NCBI GenBank assembly: GCA_017467865.1
Contig: JAFUKG010000020.1
Location: 1 to 64,000, forward strand
Length of the DNA stretch: 64,000 bases
Direction: 5' to 3'
From: Clostridia bacterium
GTDB taxonomy: Bacteria > Bacillota > Clostridia > Oscillospirales > SIG627
In this document: in pieces, positions 1 through 8,488 of the stretch
Position numbering within the stretch: the stretch's first letter is position 1
Layout of the letters: the number at the start of each line of letters is the position of its first letter
The notes under the pieces: generated by a model
The model's database searches: none
What the model saw: only the letters and a program-made list of their open reading frames with translations
What the model was told of the DNA's origin: nothing
Translations under genes and position numbers: made by a program

Positions 1-1709
1 ACTGTAAGAAGCTCGTCTACGGGGATGATTTCATCTGACGTGTAAGCATAACTTACGTAGTAGTTCTCAAGTATTGTCTTAACCTGCGTTTTTATCTCGG
101 ATGATGACTTGCCTGTATAAGTAGTGTCATTATTTGTCTCTGCCGTTATTGCGTCTGCAAGAGCCTTGGCGGTAGGAATAAACTCCGCTCCGAAATAAGA
201 GGTTGTCTTTGAACCGTTAAATGCATATGCGTTACAGAATTTATTCGCCACTGCATAGCCTTTTTTATTTACACCGAAATAATAGCCCGACTTCCATTCA
301 ACACCGTTCCTGTCACGGGTTGTGTTTATCACACCGTCGGTCTCTGTACCAAGGTGTGCTCTGTCCTTGTATGAGCCCTCTACGTATATGATGTAAGGAT
401 CTGAAGCCGAATTTGCTTCGCTTGCGTTAACGCTCACACCCCAAAGACCTGCAGTGAGTGCTGTAGCGGGCTTGTATGTTGTACCTTCCGTAGTGTAGGT
501 TGTACCTGTTCCTGCACCAAGAACGTCGTAAGGAGCAAGAGTGTAGGTTGTACCGGAGGTGAGTCCTGAAATTGTGTTAGTGCCCGCATCGTACTTAACA
601 CCTGTGGGTGCTGCTGCCTTGGGCTTAGCTATAACGTAATAATCTGCCATAGCAGTAACACTCTCATCATAACCTACTCTAAGGTTGAAGTCGTATATTC
701 TTCTGCCCTCATTACCTGTGCCTCTTCCTGTGGAGCCCACAGTAATAGCATCTTCACTGATATATCCTACGGGATAATACTTGAATGCCACTATCCAGCC
801 CTCTTCGGGAAGAGTGGAAATAGACTGAACGTCTATTGTCTCTTCGATAATCGTCGAAGCATAGAAAGTAAGCGCTTTGCTTTCTCCCGTCCAAGTATGC
901 TCGGTTACGTTGCCATCTTCATCCATAACAAGGAAAACAACCTTGGAAGTGATAGGACTTATCTTAAAGTTGTCATAGTTACCTCTCTTGGAAACACCTA
1001 TCTTCATAGTAAGAAGCTCGTTTACCGGTATAATCTCATCAGAGGTATATGCATAGTTCAAGCTGTAGCTTTCAAGCATAGCTTTAACCTGTGACTGAAT
1101 TGTTGCAGATGAAGGTCCTGTGTAGGTTTCATCATTTGCCGCCTCTGCATCTAATGCCGCCTGAAGTCCGGTAGGAGTGGGCCATGGGTCATAATAGCCG
1201 TAAGGACTGTTATTTCCCTTCCAATAAGCAGAACTGAATACGTAGTCTGTCTGAAAAGCAGCTCCTACGCTGCCCGAACTTTCTGAGCCATATGATGCAC
1301 CATAGTAATAGCCTACCTTGAATACGTCTGCAGCGTTTGCTCTGTCTCGGGTAGCGTTAATAGTTGTCGTGCCCTCGGCAGTTGTACCAAGGTGCTGTCT
1401 TCCCTCTAAGCTGCCCTGAACGTAAATAAGGTCAGACCATGTTGTAAAGCTGTCGGAGCTTACAACGTAGAGACCTGCAAGGTTTTTATTGCCTGCCTCG
1501 TCGAGAGTTACAGCGTCACCCATTGTGTAGCCGTTGCCTGCCGTATTGATTGTGACGGGCTTTGCTTCATATGTTACGCCCTCTTCAAGTCCTATGATTT
1601 CTCCTATACCGCCTGCAGGAGCCGCGAGGGTATTAAGTGCAAAAAGAACTGTGAAGAATGTTGCCATTACCATAAAGTTAAGGTAACGGTAAAATTTCTT
1701 TTGTGCCAT
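1..1709 (-). CDS. Secreted repeat protein (partial; runs off the left edge)
   Basis: An open frame runs from an ATG at 1709 to the window edge with no stop, so at least 569 residues are visible and the C-terminus lies outside. It begins with a signal peptide: basic MAQKKFYRY, a hydrophobic core, then small residues around NTLAAPAGG. At least one full and one partial copy of a ~320-residue unit follow. The unit is recognisable by the YTSDEIIP segment near residues 220 and 555 and by VAFKYYPVG. The same unit occurs three times in the next gene (2147-5872), so the two are tandem paralogues. No LPXTG, SLH or enzymatic motif is seen; the role is unknown, probably extracellular or surface. A GGAGG-type RBS precedes the ATG. 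Confidence 0.85.
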   Translation of the reverse strand, partial: MAQKKFYRYLNFMVMATFFTVLFALNTLAAPAGGIGEIIGLEEGVTYEAKPVTINTAGNGYTMGDAVTLDEAGNKNLAGLYVVSSDSFTTWSDLIYVQGSLEGRQHLGTTAEGTTTINATRDRANAADVFKVGYYYGASYGSESSGSVGAAFQTDYVFSSAYWKGNNSPYGYYDPWPTPTGLQAALDAEAANDETYTGPSSATIQSQVKAMLESYSLNYAYTSDEIIPVNELLTMKIGVSKRGNYDNFKISPITSKVVFLVMDEDGNVTEHTWTGESKALTFYASTIIEETIDVQSISTLPEEGWIVAFKYYPVGYISEDAITVGSTGRGTGNEGRRIYDFNLRVGYDESVTAMADYYVIAKPKAAAPTGVKYDAGTNTISGLTSGTTYTLAPYDVLGAGTGTTYTTEGTTYKPATALTAGLWGVSVNASEANSASDPYIIYVEGSYKDRAHLGTETDGVINTTRDRNGVEWKSGYYFGVNKKGYAVANKFCNAYAFNGSKTTSYFGAEFIPTAKALADAITAETNNDTTYTGKSSSEIKTQVKTILENYYVSYAYTSDEIIPVDELLT

Positions 1710-1856
1710 AAGAATGCCTCCATTTTAATTTTTCCGTCTCAAAACTCCTCGAAAACATCGTTAAACCTTATGAAAAGTCTTCAACGGTTATTATAATACC
1801 CTACCCTAAATCCAAAAAATGGATATACCACGGGCGAGTATAGAATGTTTAATTTT

Positions 1857-1920
1857 ATATTAATTAAAAAAGAAGTGTTTATCAAGTCATATCTTGTGGG
1901 GTTGTTGAACAATATTGCGG
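1857..1920 (-). promoter_or_regulatory. Promoter of the 1-1709 gene with conserved upstream block
   Basis: On the minus strand a -35 TTGATA (1880-1885) and a -10 TAATAT (1857-1862) are 17 bp apart. Immediately upstream of the -35 (1886-1919) is a block nearly identical to the one at 6050-6083 in front of the paralogous gene. Both read, in the gene sense, CGCAAxATTGTTCAA, then CACAAxATATGACTTGATA. The DNA downstream of the two -10 elements is not conserved, which points to a shared regulatory site rather than a recent whole-region copy. Confidence 0.6.
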
Positions 1921-2116
1921 CCTTTATTTAATAGGAAAGCAAAAGCCTCTATATCAAGTTATATCGCTTCGCAGTTATATTTGTGCTGAGGTGAATTATT
2001 ATAGGGCTTTGCCATAACACCCTTGAAAAAAGCTTTTCCTAAATATCAATTAAGAGAAGATTTGCCAAAGGCAAATCAACAATAATTCTGCATTCTTCAT
2101 TCTGCATTCTTCATTC
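1921..2116. repeat. Intergenic repeat DNA, heptamer/palindrome family
   Basis: This gene-free stretch holds a third weaker copy of the TATCAAGTTATAT string (around 1952), a palindrome GATTTGCC-AAA-GGCAAATC at 2059-2077, and alternating ATTCTGC / ATTCTTC units at 2084-2116. It is one copy of the intergenic repeat family found about a dozen times in this window. No ORF with an RBS is visible. Confidence 0.6.
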
Positions 2117-2145
2117 AAAAAAAGAGCACCCGAAGGTGCTCTTTT
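2117..2145 (-). terminator. Terminator of the 2147-5872 gene
   Basis: An 11-bp stem AAAAGAGCACC / GGTGCTCTTTT with a four-base loop starts right after the stop codon. On the minus strand it is followed by a run of seven T. Confidence 0.85.
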
Positions 2146-2146
2146 A

Positions 2147-5100
2147 TCATTTAGGAAGTAAAACCACGTAAGTTTCACTGAAGTTATTAAAGGTTACCCA
2201 GCCTTCAAAGACTGTTGCGGTTTCCACCTTGCGGAGTCTGTCGATAATTTCAAAATACGACCTGAGCTCAAGGTCTGAACCGCTGTACTCTTCACCAACG
2301 TAAATCATAAGCTGAGCAGATTTGAAGGGAAGGGTTTTGGAGGACTCGAAGTACACTTCGGTAAGATATCTTTCTCCTGCCTTTTCGCGGAACATATCAT
2401 AAAGCGTATCGTGACGGCTTTCTCCGTCGAAGGATACTGCCATGTTGTAATAGTGAGACTTGCCGTCAGCGGGAATTTGTACGTTCTTAGCTGTTACAAC
2501 TATCTTGTAGTCCCCTCCGTCGAAGGTAATAGTAGACTCGGGAGACAGATATTTGATGTTTTCAAGGGTGAGATATGACACCCAATTCTTTACACTTACG
2601 TCCATAGTGTAATCGGCTTCCAGCTCTGTGTAGTCACTGGGGAGATGAATTTTCACTATCTCGCTGTTAAAGGACTCATGCTCTGCATCGTAGTCATAGA
2701 CCGTAACTTCAACAATATCCGACTTGCCGTGACGGGGTGTATCCTTAACCCTCACTCTGTAATCGCCTGACTTAGTTACCCTTATTGCCGTTGAGCCTGC
2801 GGGGACGTCCTCCCACCTCGACCACTCTCCCGTTTCGATGTCATACGTCTGTATTTCGTACTGATACTGGGCGGATAATCCGCCTATTTCTCCATATCCG
2901 CCGGGAATTACGGGGAAGGTGGAAATCTCGGGAGTAGCACCGTCTTCCTTTATTGTATAGAAGTCGGAATACTGAGAGCCCATTGCGAAATAAAGCTCGT
3001 ACACTCTTGCGGAAGACGTGGGATTATTTGAGTAGGTAGTAATTTGCGACGGGTCAATATCCTGCATAGGATAGTACTTGAAGCCTACAATCCAGCCATC
3101 TTCGGGAAGGTCGATGTCATCCTGAACGTTTATGGTGTCGTACACCCAGCTGTTACTGTAATAATTAACCGCTCTTGTTGCACCGATATAGCTATACGGC
3201 GTTATATTTCCATCGGGGTCCATAACGAACACGTCAAGTCTCGGCTTGGAATTGGTGACCATAAATCCGTCAAAGGCACTCATCTTCACCAATCCTATTT
3301 TAAGGGTAAAGAGCTCATCCGCGGGGATTATTTCATCGGATGTGTAAGCATAGCTTACAAAATAGTTTTCAAGAATGGTCTTGACGTTCTTTCTTATATT
3401 TTCGGCTTCCTCGGTGTCATCCGCATTCACCGCATCGAAAAGAGCCTTTGGTGTAGGTGACATATCGGCGCCGAATATACTTATAACGTTGTCTGCTTTA
3501 AAGGCGTAGTTGTTACTCAGCTTGCCCCCGACAATACCTGCACCATAGAAATATCCAAGCTTCCACGTGTCCTCGGGGCTCTGTCTGTCGCGGGTAGCAA
3601 GAGGTGTTGTCACACCTTCCTCATACGTACCAAGCGCCTTTCTGTCATCGCTCTTTCCCTTTACGTAGAAGAGAGCGGGGTCGGAGGTAGCGAACTTGTC
3701 ATCGGCGGCGAAGCTTAAACCCCAAACGCCCGTTCCTATATCCGAGGGAATAGCATAGCTTTCGCCTATGCTTGTAAAGAGAATTTCGCTGTCGTTATTT
3801 CTGCCCATGACGGTATACTGTGCCATAGCATAGCTTGTATCGGGCTTGAGACCTGAAAGAGTCTTGGTCTCATCGTCATAGGTAATGCCCGTGGGCTTAT
3901 CTGCCTTGGGAACGCTTATTTCGTAATAGCCCTCGTAGATTGAGCCAACCTTCAGCATAAACTCATAAAGTCTGTCAGACGTGCTCGTTGCAGAATAATG
4001 CGTAATTGCATCGAGGGACACTTCCCCAACGGGATAATATCTGAATCCTACTACCCAGCCCCTGTCTGGGAGAACCGACTGTGCGTCAACTGTTTCTTCA
4101 ACAAAGTTTGAGTCGTAATAGCCAAGAGCCTTACTTGTACCCGTCCAGGTGTACTCGCTGACCTTACCCGTTTCGTCCATAACGGCGAAAACCACCTTAG
4201 GTGTTACGGGTGTAACCTTAAAGCCATCGAATGCCGAAAGCTTTGCTCTTGCCACCTTCATAGTCAAAAGCTCAGAGGCAGGTATAATCTCATCGGATGT
4301 ATATGCATAGCTTACAAAGAAGTTTTCAAAAGCGGTCTTTACCGCCGTCTTTATCTTTTTTACGGTTTCTGTATCGCCTGATGCTTCGGCATCAGCGAGA
4401 GCCTTCTGTGTGGGAACAAGCTCCGCGCCAAAGATATCAACTGTCTTAGTTGCGTTGAAGCCGTAGTTATTGTAGAACTGATAGGTTGACGTGTATGCTG
4501 CGCCGTAGAAATAGCCAAGCTTCCAATAATCGTCAACTCCCGTTCTGTCGCGGGCAGAGTTGATTACACCGCTTGTATACGTACCAAGGTCTGCTCTATC
4601 CTTGTATGCACCCTCAACGTAGAAAACGATGGGGTCGGACTCGGAGTAGGATGTGCTTGCCGCAACTCTGATACCCCAAAGACCTGCACCGAGAGGTGAA
4701 GAGAGTGTGTATGTACTGCCGGCGGCAGAAACCTTTACCTCACCCGTCTTTGATACGCCGAGGACTGTGTAAGGTACAAGAGAATAATCGGTTCCAGCTA
4801 CAAGACCCGAAAGGGTATTTGTATCAGCGTCATACGTAATGCCCGTGGGGGTTTCTGCCTTGGGCACCTTTATAACGTAATAACCGTCATAAGCCGAGCC
4901 TATCTGCATAGTAAACTCATACACTCTTGCAGAAGTGCTTGTAGTTGAGTAGTAAGTTATATTGTCAAGGGAAACTTCCCCTGCGGGGTAGTATTTAAAG
5001 CCCACTACCCAGCCTTTATCGGGAAGCACACTCTGAGCATCAACGGTATTTTCCACAAGGGTACTGTCGTAATAGTTAAGTGTCTTTCCGCCGTCGGTCC

Positions 5101-5872
5101 ATACGTGCTGTGTTACGTTGCCGTTTTCGTCCATTACGTAGAAGACAACCTTAGCAGTAACCGAGCTTATCTTAAAGCCGTCATACGCTGAAAGCTTTGC
5201 ACGGGCGAATTTCATACTGAGAAGCTCTGAGACGGGAATAACGTCGTCGGGTGTATATGCATAGCTTATGAAGTAGTTTTCAAGAATTGTCTTGACAGCC
5301 GTTTTAATTTTAGTTACCTCGGCGGTATTGTTTGAAGCAATAGCATCCGCAAGAGCCTTCTGAGTGGGAACTATTTCCGCACCGAAGATACTCTTTGTGT
5401 TGCTTTCGTTAAAGGTGTAGTTGTTACAAAATCTCGTTGCGGCAGAATATCCGTAGCGCGTGCCGAGATATACACCTGCCTGAAAAGAGTCTGCCGCATT
5501 TGTTCTCAATGCAGTCTTAAGCTTAGAGGCAGCAGAATCATAAGTGCCAAGGTCAGCACGCTGGGAATAAGCTCCCTCAACGTAAATTATCTCGGACTGA
5601 GTCTGAAATCCGTCGAAGCTTACAACGTAGAGACCTGCAAGATTTTTATTAGTCTCGGGGTTCAAATCAAAGGCGTCGCCAAAGGTGGCGCCATTGCCTG
5701 CACTGTTGACGGTAACGCTCTTCGCCTTATAGGGGAGAGAAGGGTCGAGACCCGTTATAATCCCTTTTCCTCCCGCAACGTTATCAGCAAGGACAGGGAG
5801 TGTCAACAGCAATATGAACACTATTGTCATAACCGCCGCTCCTAAAAGACGGGAAAATCTTCTTTCTGCCAT
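2147..5872 (-). CDS. Large secreted protein with three ~320-residue repeats
   Basis: The product has 1241 residues. The first ~30 form a signal peptide (MAERRFSRLLGAAV, a long hydrophobic stretch, then LPVLADN). Three tandem units follow, with equivalent segments YTPDDVIPVSELL near residue 203, YTSDEIIPASELL near 525 and YTSDEIIPADELF near 845. Each unit carries a VxGFKYYP segment and a YVEGxxxxRxxLGTY segment. Residues ~1010-1241 are a different region without recognised family, ending FSETYVVLLPK; no wall-sorting signal is present. The function is not recognisable; an adhesin or extracellular scaffold is a guess. A GGAGG RBS sits 8 nt before the ATG. It is a tandem paralogue of the gene at 1-1709 and shares its promoter block, so both are probably expressed under the same conditions. 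Confidence 0.85.
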   Translation of the reverse strand: MAERRFSRLLGAAVMTIVFILLLTLPVLADNVAGGKGIITGLDPSLPYKAKSVTVNSAGNGATFGDAFDLNPETNKNLAGLYVVSFDGFQTQSEIIYVEGAYSQRADLGTYDSAASKLKTALRTNAADSFQAGVYLGTRYGYSAATRFCNNYTFNESNTKSIFGAEIVPTQKALADAIASNNTAEVTKIKTAVKTILENYFISYAYTPDDVIPVSELLSMKFARAKLSAYDGFKISSVTAKVVFYVMDENGNVTQHVWTDGGKTLNYYDSTLVENTVDAQSVLPDKGWVVGFKYYPAGEVSLDNITYYSTTSTSARVYEFTMQIGSAYDGYYVIKVPKAETPTGITYDADTNTLSGLVAGTDYSLVPYTVLGVSKTGEVKVSAAGSTYTLSSPLGAGLWGIRVAASTSYSESDPIVFYVEGAYKDRADLGTYTSGVINSARDRTGVDDYWKLGYFYGAAYTSTYQFYNNYGFNATKTVDIFGAELVPTQKALADAEASGDTETVKKIKTAVKTAFENFFVSYAYTSDEIIPASELLTMKVARAKLSAFDGFKVTPVTPKVVFAVMDETGKVSEYTWTGTSKALGYYDSNFVEETVDAQSVLPDRGWVVGFRYYPVGEVSLDAITHYSATSTSDRLYEFMLKVGSIYEGYYEISVPKADKPTGITYDDETKTLSGLKPDTSYAMAQYTVMGRNNDSEILFTSIGESYAIPSDIGTGVWGLSFAADDKFATSDPALFYVKGKSDDRKALGTYEEGVTTPLATRDRQSPEDTWKLGYFYGAGIVGGKLSNNYAFKADNVISIFGADMSPTPKALFDAVNADDTEEAENIRKNVKTILENYFVSYAYTSDEIIPADELFTLKIGLVKMSAFDGFMVTNSKPRLDVFVMDPDGNITPYSYIGATRAVNYYSNSWVYDTINVQDDIDLPEDGWIVGFKYYPMQDIDPSQITTYSNNPTSSARVYELYFAMGSQYSDFYTIKEDGATPEISTFPVIPGGYGEIGGLSAQYQYEIQTYDIETGEWSRWEDVPAGSTAIRVTKSGDYRVRVKDTPRHGKSDIVEVTVYDYDAEHESFNSEIVKIHLPSDYTELEADYTMDVSVKNWVSYLTLENIKYLSPESTITFDGGDYKIVVTAKNVQIPADGKSHYYNMAVSFDGESRHDTLYDMFREKAGERYLTEVYFESSKTLPFKSAQLMIYVGEEYSGSDLELRSYFEIIDRLRKVETATVFEGWVTFNNFSETYVVLLPK

Positions 5873-6020
5873 GTTGTTTCCTCCGTAAAGTGAGATTGAT
5901 CAATATTCTAAAAATCAATTCTTTATTTTTGCAAGTATTCCACCGCATACTCGCCGTCTGCCGCCGCCGAAACTGACAAAAACGGCAACGGCATTAGGTG
6001 AATACAATTCGGCTACTATA

Positions 6021-6085
6021 ATGTTAATTTAAAAGAGGCTTTTTATCAAGTCATATTTTGTGCCGTTATTGAACAATTTTGCGAC
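6021..6085 (-). promoter_or_regulatory. Promoter of the 2147-5872 gene with conserved upstream block
   Basis: The minus-strand -35 TTGATA (6044-6049) and -10 TAACAT (6021-6026) have a 17-bp spacer. The block 6050-6083 upstream of the -35 matches 1886-1919 at nearly every position. The predicted 5' leader is about 140 nt. Confidence 0.6.
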
Positions 6086-6093
6086 AAAAAGCG

Positions 6094-6128
6094 GGGGTGT
6101 AAAAACTCTGTTCGAGTTTTTACACCCC
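6094..6128. repeat. 15-bp inverted repeat, terminator-like
   Basis: Arms GGGGTGTAAAAACTC and GAGTTTTTACACCCC flank a five-base loop. The structure lies between the promoter of the large repeat gene and the end of the ECF gene. It could end transcripts of 6181-6708, since a short T run follows on the minus strand. The remaining ~50 bp up to the ECF stop codon show nothing recognisable. Confidence 0.5.
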
Positions 6129-6180
6129 TTGACGCAAAAGCACTTTGATTTACTTCCTTTTTTTGACGGTCTGGACTTTT

Positions 6181-6708
6181 TTACATCTCCTTTTTTAACA
6201 CTTGTGACAGGGGATATACAAGAAGTCCCGCCACTAAATTCCCCGCTGCGTGTACCGCGTCCCAAGGAAAGCCCGCTGCTATCCACATAAGCATTCCCTT
6301 GAAATCAAGTCCGAAAAGGAGTGCCTGGGCAGGTGCGTAGAGCGTTCCGAAGGAAAGACCGTGGAGAGAGCAGACGATAGGATAGATAATATGTGCTTTT
6401 TTCTTTGGCAGATTTTGAGGTAAAAGCATTGTAATTCCCCACAAAACAGTCCAGATATAAAGATAAGGTATCCACCAGGTGGCAAAACCCGCCCACACGC
6501 CGTTAATGAAAACGTAAACGTATATGGGGATAAGGGCTTTTTTTCTGAACACCACTGTATACACCATTGTAAACATTCCGAGGAGGTGTATGTTAGGGAG
6601 TATTTCAAGTATTATCTTAGAGGTAAACATCAAGGCGCCCAGCATTGCGAAAAGCACGGTTTCCTTGATGGTAAGTACTTTTTTCTTACTTCGTTCTGAC
6701 AAGCTCAT
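6181..6708 (-). CDS. ECF transporter S component, probably for cobalamin or a precursor
   Basis: A 175-residue integral membrane protein with about five hydrophobic segments after a basic N-terminus (MSLSERSKKKVLTIKE). Size, the early TIKETVLFAMLGALMF segment and the GLSFGTLYAPAQAL loop fit the substrate-binding (S) subunits of energy-coupling-factor vitamin transporters, which work with shared EcfA/A'/T proteins encoded elsewhere. The start overlaps the end of the DUF4430 gene by 23 bp, so translation is probably coupled. The transcript begins with a cobalamin riboswitch, so the substrate is inferred to be a corrinoid. The family assignment is fairly sure; the substrate rests on context only. 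Confidence 0.75.
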   Translation of the reverse strand: MSLSERSKKKVLTIKETVLFAMLGALMFTSKIILEILPNIHLLGMFTMVYTVVFRKKALIPIYVYVFINGVWAGFATWWIPYLYIWTVLWGITMLLPQNLPKKKAHIIYPIVCSLHGLSFGTLYAPAQALLFGLDFKGMLMWIAAGFPWDAVHAAGNLVAGLLVYPLSQVLKKEM

Positions 6709-7153
6709 AATGCTCTGAGTCAGCTATTTCGGTGGAGTCGGCACCCGTCATAAGATACTCGCCGTTCTTTAAAAGTGACCAGTAATAGCCGTCTATATCG
6801 TAGTCGGCTAAAATTCCGTTGACCTTCTTTATATAAATTCCATAGGCGCTGTCCTCGCCCTCGATAAGGCTGTGCTCAAGGAGAGCGTCGGCAAGAGTTT
6901 CGGCGTCGGTATTAACAGTAAAGGTTATACTCTTTTCGCCTGCCTTCACCTCAACCTCAATCTTCTTTTTCCCTTCTCCGAAGGTAGTATCCTCAAGGAA
7001 TAAGGCATCCTCCCATAAGGGGTCTGACACGTTTCCTTCAACGCTATCGGAAACGTTATTTTGTGTGTCTGTGTCAGGCTTTTCTATTTCGGTCTTGCAA
7101 GAAGCAAGAGTGAAAAGCAAAACTAAAATTAAAAGTAAACTAAGCTTTTTCAT
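6686..7153 (-). CDS. DUF4430 (transcobalamin-like) lipoprotein
   Basis: The 155-residue product starts at the ATG at 7153, preceded by AAAGGAAA. Residues 1-20 are a lipoprotein signal with lipobox LASC (Cys20). After an acidic linker, the C-terminal ~100 residues (from KKIEVEVKAGEKSITF through GYYWSLLKNGEYLMTGADS) match the DUF4430 / transcobalamin C-terminal-like domain. An upstream extension of the same frame runs through the riboswitch and is not real coding sequence. Under B12 riboswitch control and overlapping an ECF S component, it is most likely a surface corrinoid-capturing protein that feeds the transporter. Confidence 0.8.
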   Translation of the reverse strand: MKKLSLLLILVLLFTLASCKTEIEKPDTDTQNNVSDSVEGNVSDPLWEDALFLEDTTFGEGKKKIEVEVKAGEKSITFTVNTDAETLADALLEHSLIEGEDSAYGIYIKKVNGILADYDIDGYYWSLLKNGEYLMTGADSTEIADSEHYELVRTK

Positions 7154-7171
7154 ATTGTATTTCCTTTCTTT

Positions 7172-7203
7172 TAAAAAAAATAAAACGCCCTCGTCTGAGA
7201 GCG
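7172..7203 (-). terminator. Riboswitch terminator (expression platform)
   Basis: On the minus strand the stem CGCTCT / AGGGCG (7203-7198 with 7191-7186) is followed by TTTTATTTTTTTT just before the RBS of the DUF4430 gene. This is the expected place for ligand-controlled termination. Confidence 0.65.
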
Positions 7204-7385
7204 CAACAAAAGACGGATACCGCGTATCCGAATTTCGACGGCCTCCCCTTCGTCTGCCCAAGGTTTTAGACGTCACAGTCCGATAGGCATTCCGGCTATT
7301 ACGGCAATGGCTGTTGTCACGGATTTGCACCGCAGTTTCCCTATCCCCGGGCATATTGCCCGGGAACGAAATTTCGATGAACTGT
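7204..7385 (-). promoter_or_regulatory. Cobalamin riboswitch aptamer
   Basis: Read on the minus strand, the region shows the order of elements typical of cobalamin aptamers. There is a GATAGGGAAACTGCGGTGCAA core with AATCCGTGACA, then GGACTGTGACG, GACGAAGGGGAGGCC, and a terminal TTCGGATACGCGG that resembles the usual AGTCCGGATACCGGCC end. A terminator lies between it and the DUF4430 start. High B12 would be expected to stop transcription of the uptake genes. Exact boundaries are approximate. Confidence 0.8.
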
Positions 7386-7426
7386 TACACTGTGATGTTA
7401 TCACAAAAATTATAAAAAGTCAATAG

Positions 7427-7822
7427 TTATATATGTGCTCCTACAACGCTTGACACAGCCACAAGATTCCCCATTTCGTCCTTTACCAAAACCTCGTAAA
7501 AGCAGTTCCTTTTGCCGTCCTTTAAAAGTCTTGTTTCGGAAACGATTTTATTTCCCTTAACCGTTCCCATAAAGGAAATATTCGTAGATACCGTAACGGT
7601 TATGGGGCTGTCGGGGCGGTTGGCGGCTACCGCAAAGGTAAAGTCTGCAAGGGTGAAAATTGCCCCTCCCATTACTTGATTTGCGGCGTTTTTGTGCCTT
7701 GAGTCAAGAGTGAGAGAGCACTTCGCCCATTTCTCCCCTATTTCTTCAATAACCGCACCCGTACTAAGGGTTGCATAAACGTCCCCTTTAAAAAATTCTC
7801 TTACCTTTTCAAGCTCTGTCAT
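7427..7822 (-). CDS. PaaI-family hotdog thioesterase
   Basis: A 131-residue single hotdog-fold protein. The helix segment NQVMGGAIFTLADFTFAVAAN corresponds to the conserved HGGxxxxLAD region of PaaI/YdiI acyl-CoA thioesterases, with Gln-Val-Met-Gly-Gly in place of the usual His-Gly-Gly. It continues with VSTNISFMGTVKGNKI and a C-terminal strand ending SSVVGAHI. It probably hydrolyses an aromatic or medium-chain acyl-CoA in the cytoplasm; the substrate cannot be read from sequence. It is a single gene divergent from the YitT gene, and the two start regions share the symmetrical AGTATACT at 7858-7865. Confidence 0.8.
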   Translation of the reverse strand: MTELEKVREFFKGDVYATLSTGAVIEEIGEKWAKCSLTLDSRHKNAANQVMGGAIFTLADFTFAVAANRPDSPITVTVSTNISFMGTVKGNKIVSETRLLKDGKRNCFYEVLVKDEMGNLVAVSSVVGAHI

Positions 7823-7835
7823 AGCTCTTTACTCC

Positions 7836-7864
7836 TTGATTTACTCCTAAGTTTGTAGTATACT
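7836..7864 (+). promoter_or_regulatory. Sigma-A-type promoter for the YitT gene
   Basis: TTGATT (7836-7841) and TATACT (7859-7864) are 17 bp apart and lie ~30 bp before the start at 7896. Confidence 0.65.
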
Positions 7865-7895
7865 GTTAGCATAACAAACTCACGAGGTCTGAATT

Positions 7896-8486
7896 TTGAA
7901 AAAATTAAGCTTTATTAATATTATTCTTTCCGTCCTCGGTGCCTTTATTATGGCATTCGGACTTTACGAAATACACTCCTTTTCGGGTGTAACCGAAGGT
8001 GGAGTGCTTGGCGCCTCTCTCCTTTTAAAGAACACATTTTCCCTCTCCCCTGCCGTAACCAGCTTTATTATGAACGCTGTGTGCTACTTTATAGGCTTTA
8101 AAATACTTGGAAAGAAGTTCCTTGTATATTCGGGAATAGGAGCTCTCTCCTTTTCTCTTGCTTACAGCCTTGTGGAAAACACCGAACCTCTCTTCGACCT
8201 TTCTCCCTACCCTCTTGCAGCAGCAATTATAGGTGCGCTCTTTATCGGTGTAGGGGCAGGCCTTTCAGTGAGAGCAGGGGGCGCTCCGAGCGGTGACGAT
8301 GCCCTTGCTATGGCGCTGTCAAGAAAATTAAAATTGAAGATTGAGACGGTATATCTTGTCAGCGACCTGACGGTTCTCGCGCTCTCTTTGACGTACATCC
8401 CCATAAAGAAAATTCTCTTCTCTCTTCTCTCGGTAATTCTGTCGGGAAAAATCATAGGAATTGTAGAAAGATTTAAGAGAAAATAA
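7896..8486 (+). CDS. YitT-family membrane protein lacking the C-terminal domain
   Basis: A 196-residue protein with about five transmembrane segments. The FGLYEIHSFSGVTEGGVLG and GVGAGLSVRAGGAPSGDDALA segments match the repeated G-rich signatures of the YitT/DUF161 membrane family. Usual members (~280 residues) carry a soluble DUF2179 domain after the membrane part; this one stops at VERFKRK, directly after the last helix. The function of the family is unsettled, with transport suspected. The gene stands alone, has its own promoter, and converges on 8489-10558 with 2 bp between stops. Alternative: a DUF6198-type YitT relative. Confidence 0.75.
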   Translation: MKKLSFINIILSVLGAFIMAFGLYEIHSFSGVTEGGVLGASLLLKNTFSLSPAVTSFIMNAVCYFIGFKILGKKFLVYSGIGALSFSLAYSLVENTEPLFDLSPYPLAAAIIGALFIGVGAGLSVRAGGAPSGDDALAMALSRKLKLKIETVYLVSDLTVLALSLTYIPIKKILFSLLSVILSGKIIGIVERFKRK

Positions 8487-8488
8487 CC

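Noticed and set aside
2147-5872. LPXTG or SLH anchoring of the large repeat protein
   Set aside because: No sorting motif, hydrophobic tail or SLH module is present at the C-terminus.
6029-6290. Overlapping small frames on both strands after the ECF gene
   Set aside because: They cover the inverted repeat at 6094-6128 and the ECF gene end; no RBS and low-complexity products.
7154-7354. N-terminal extension of the DUF4430 protein
   Set aside because: The extension is the translation of the cobalamin riboswitch; the real start at 7153 has an RBS and a lipoprotein signal.
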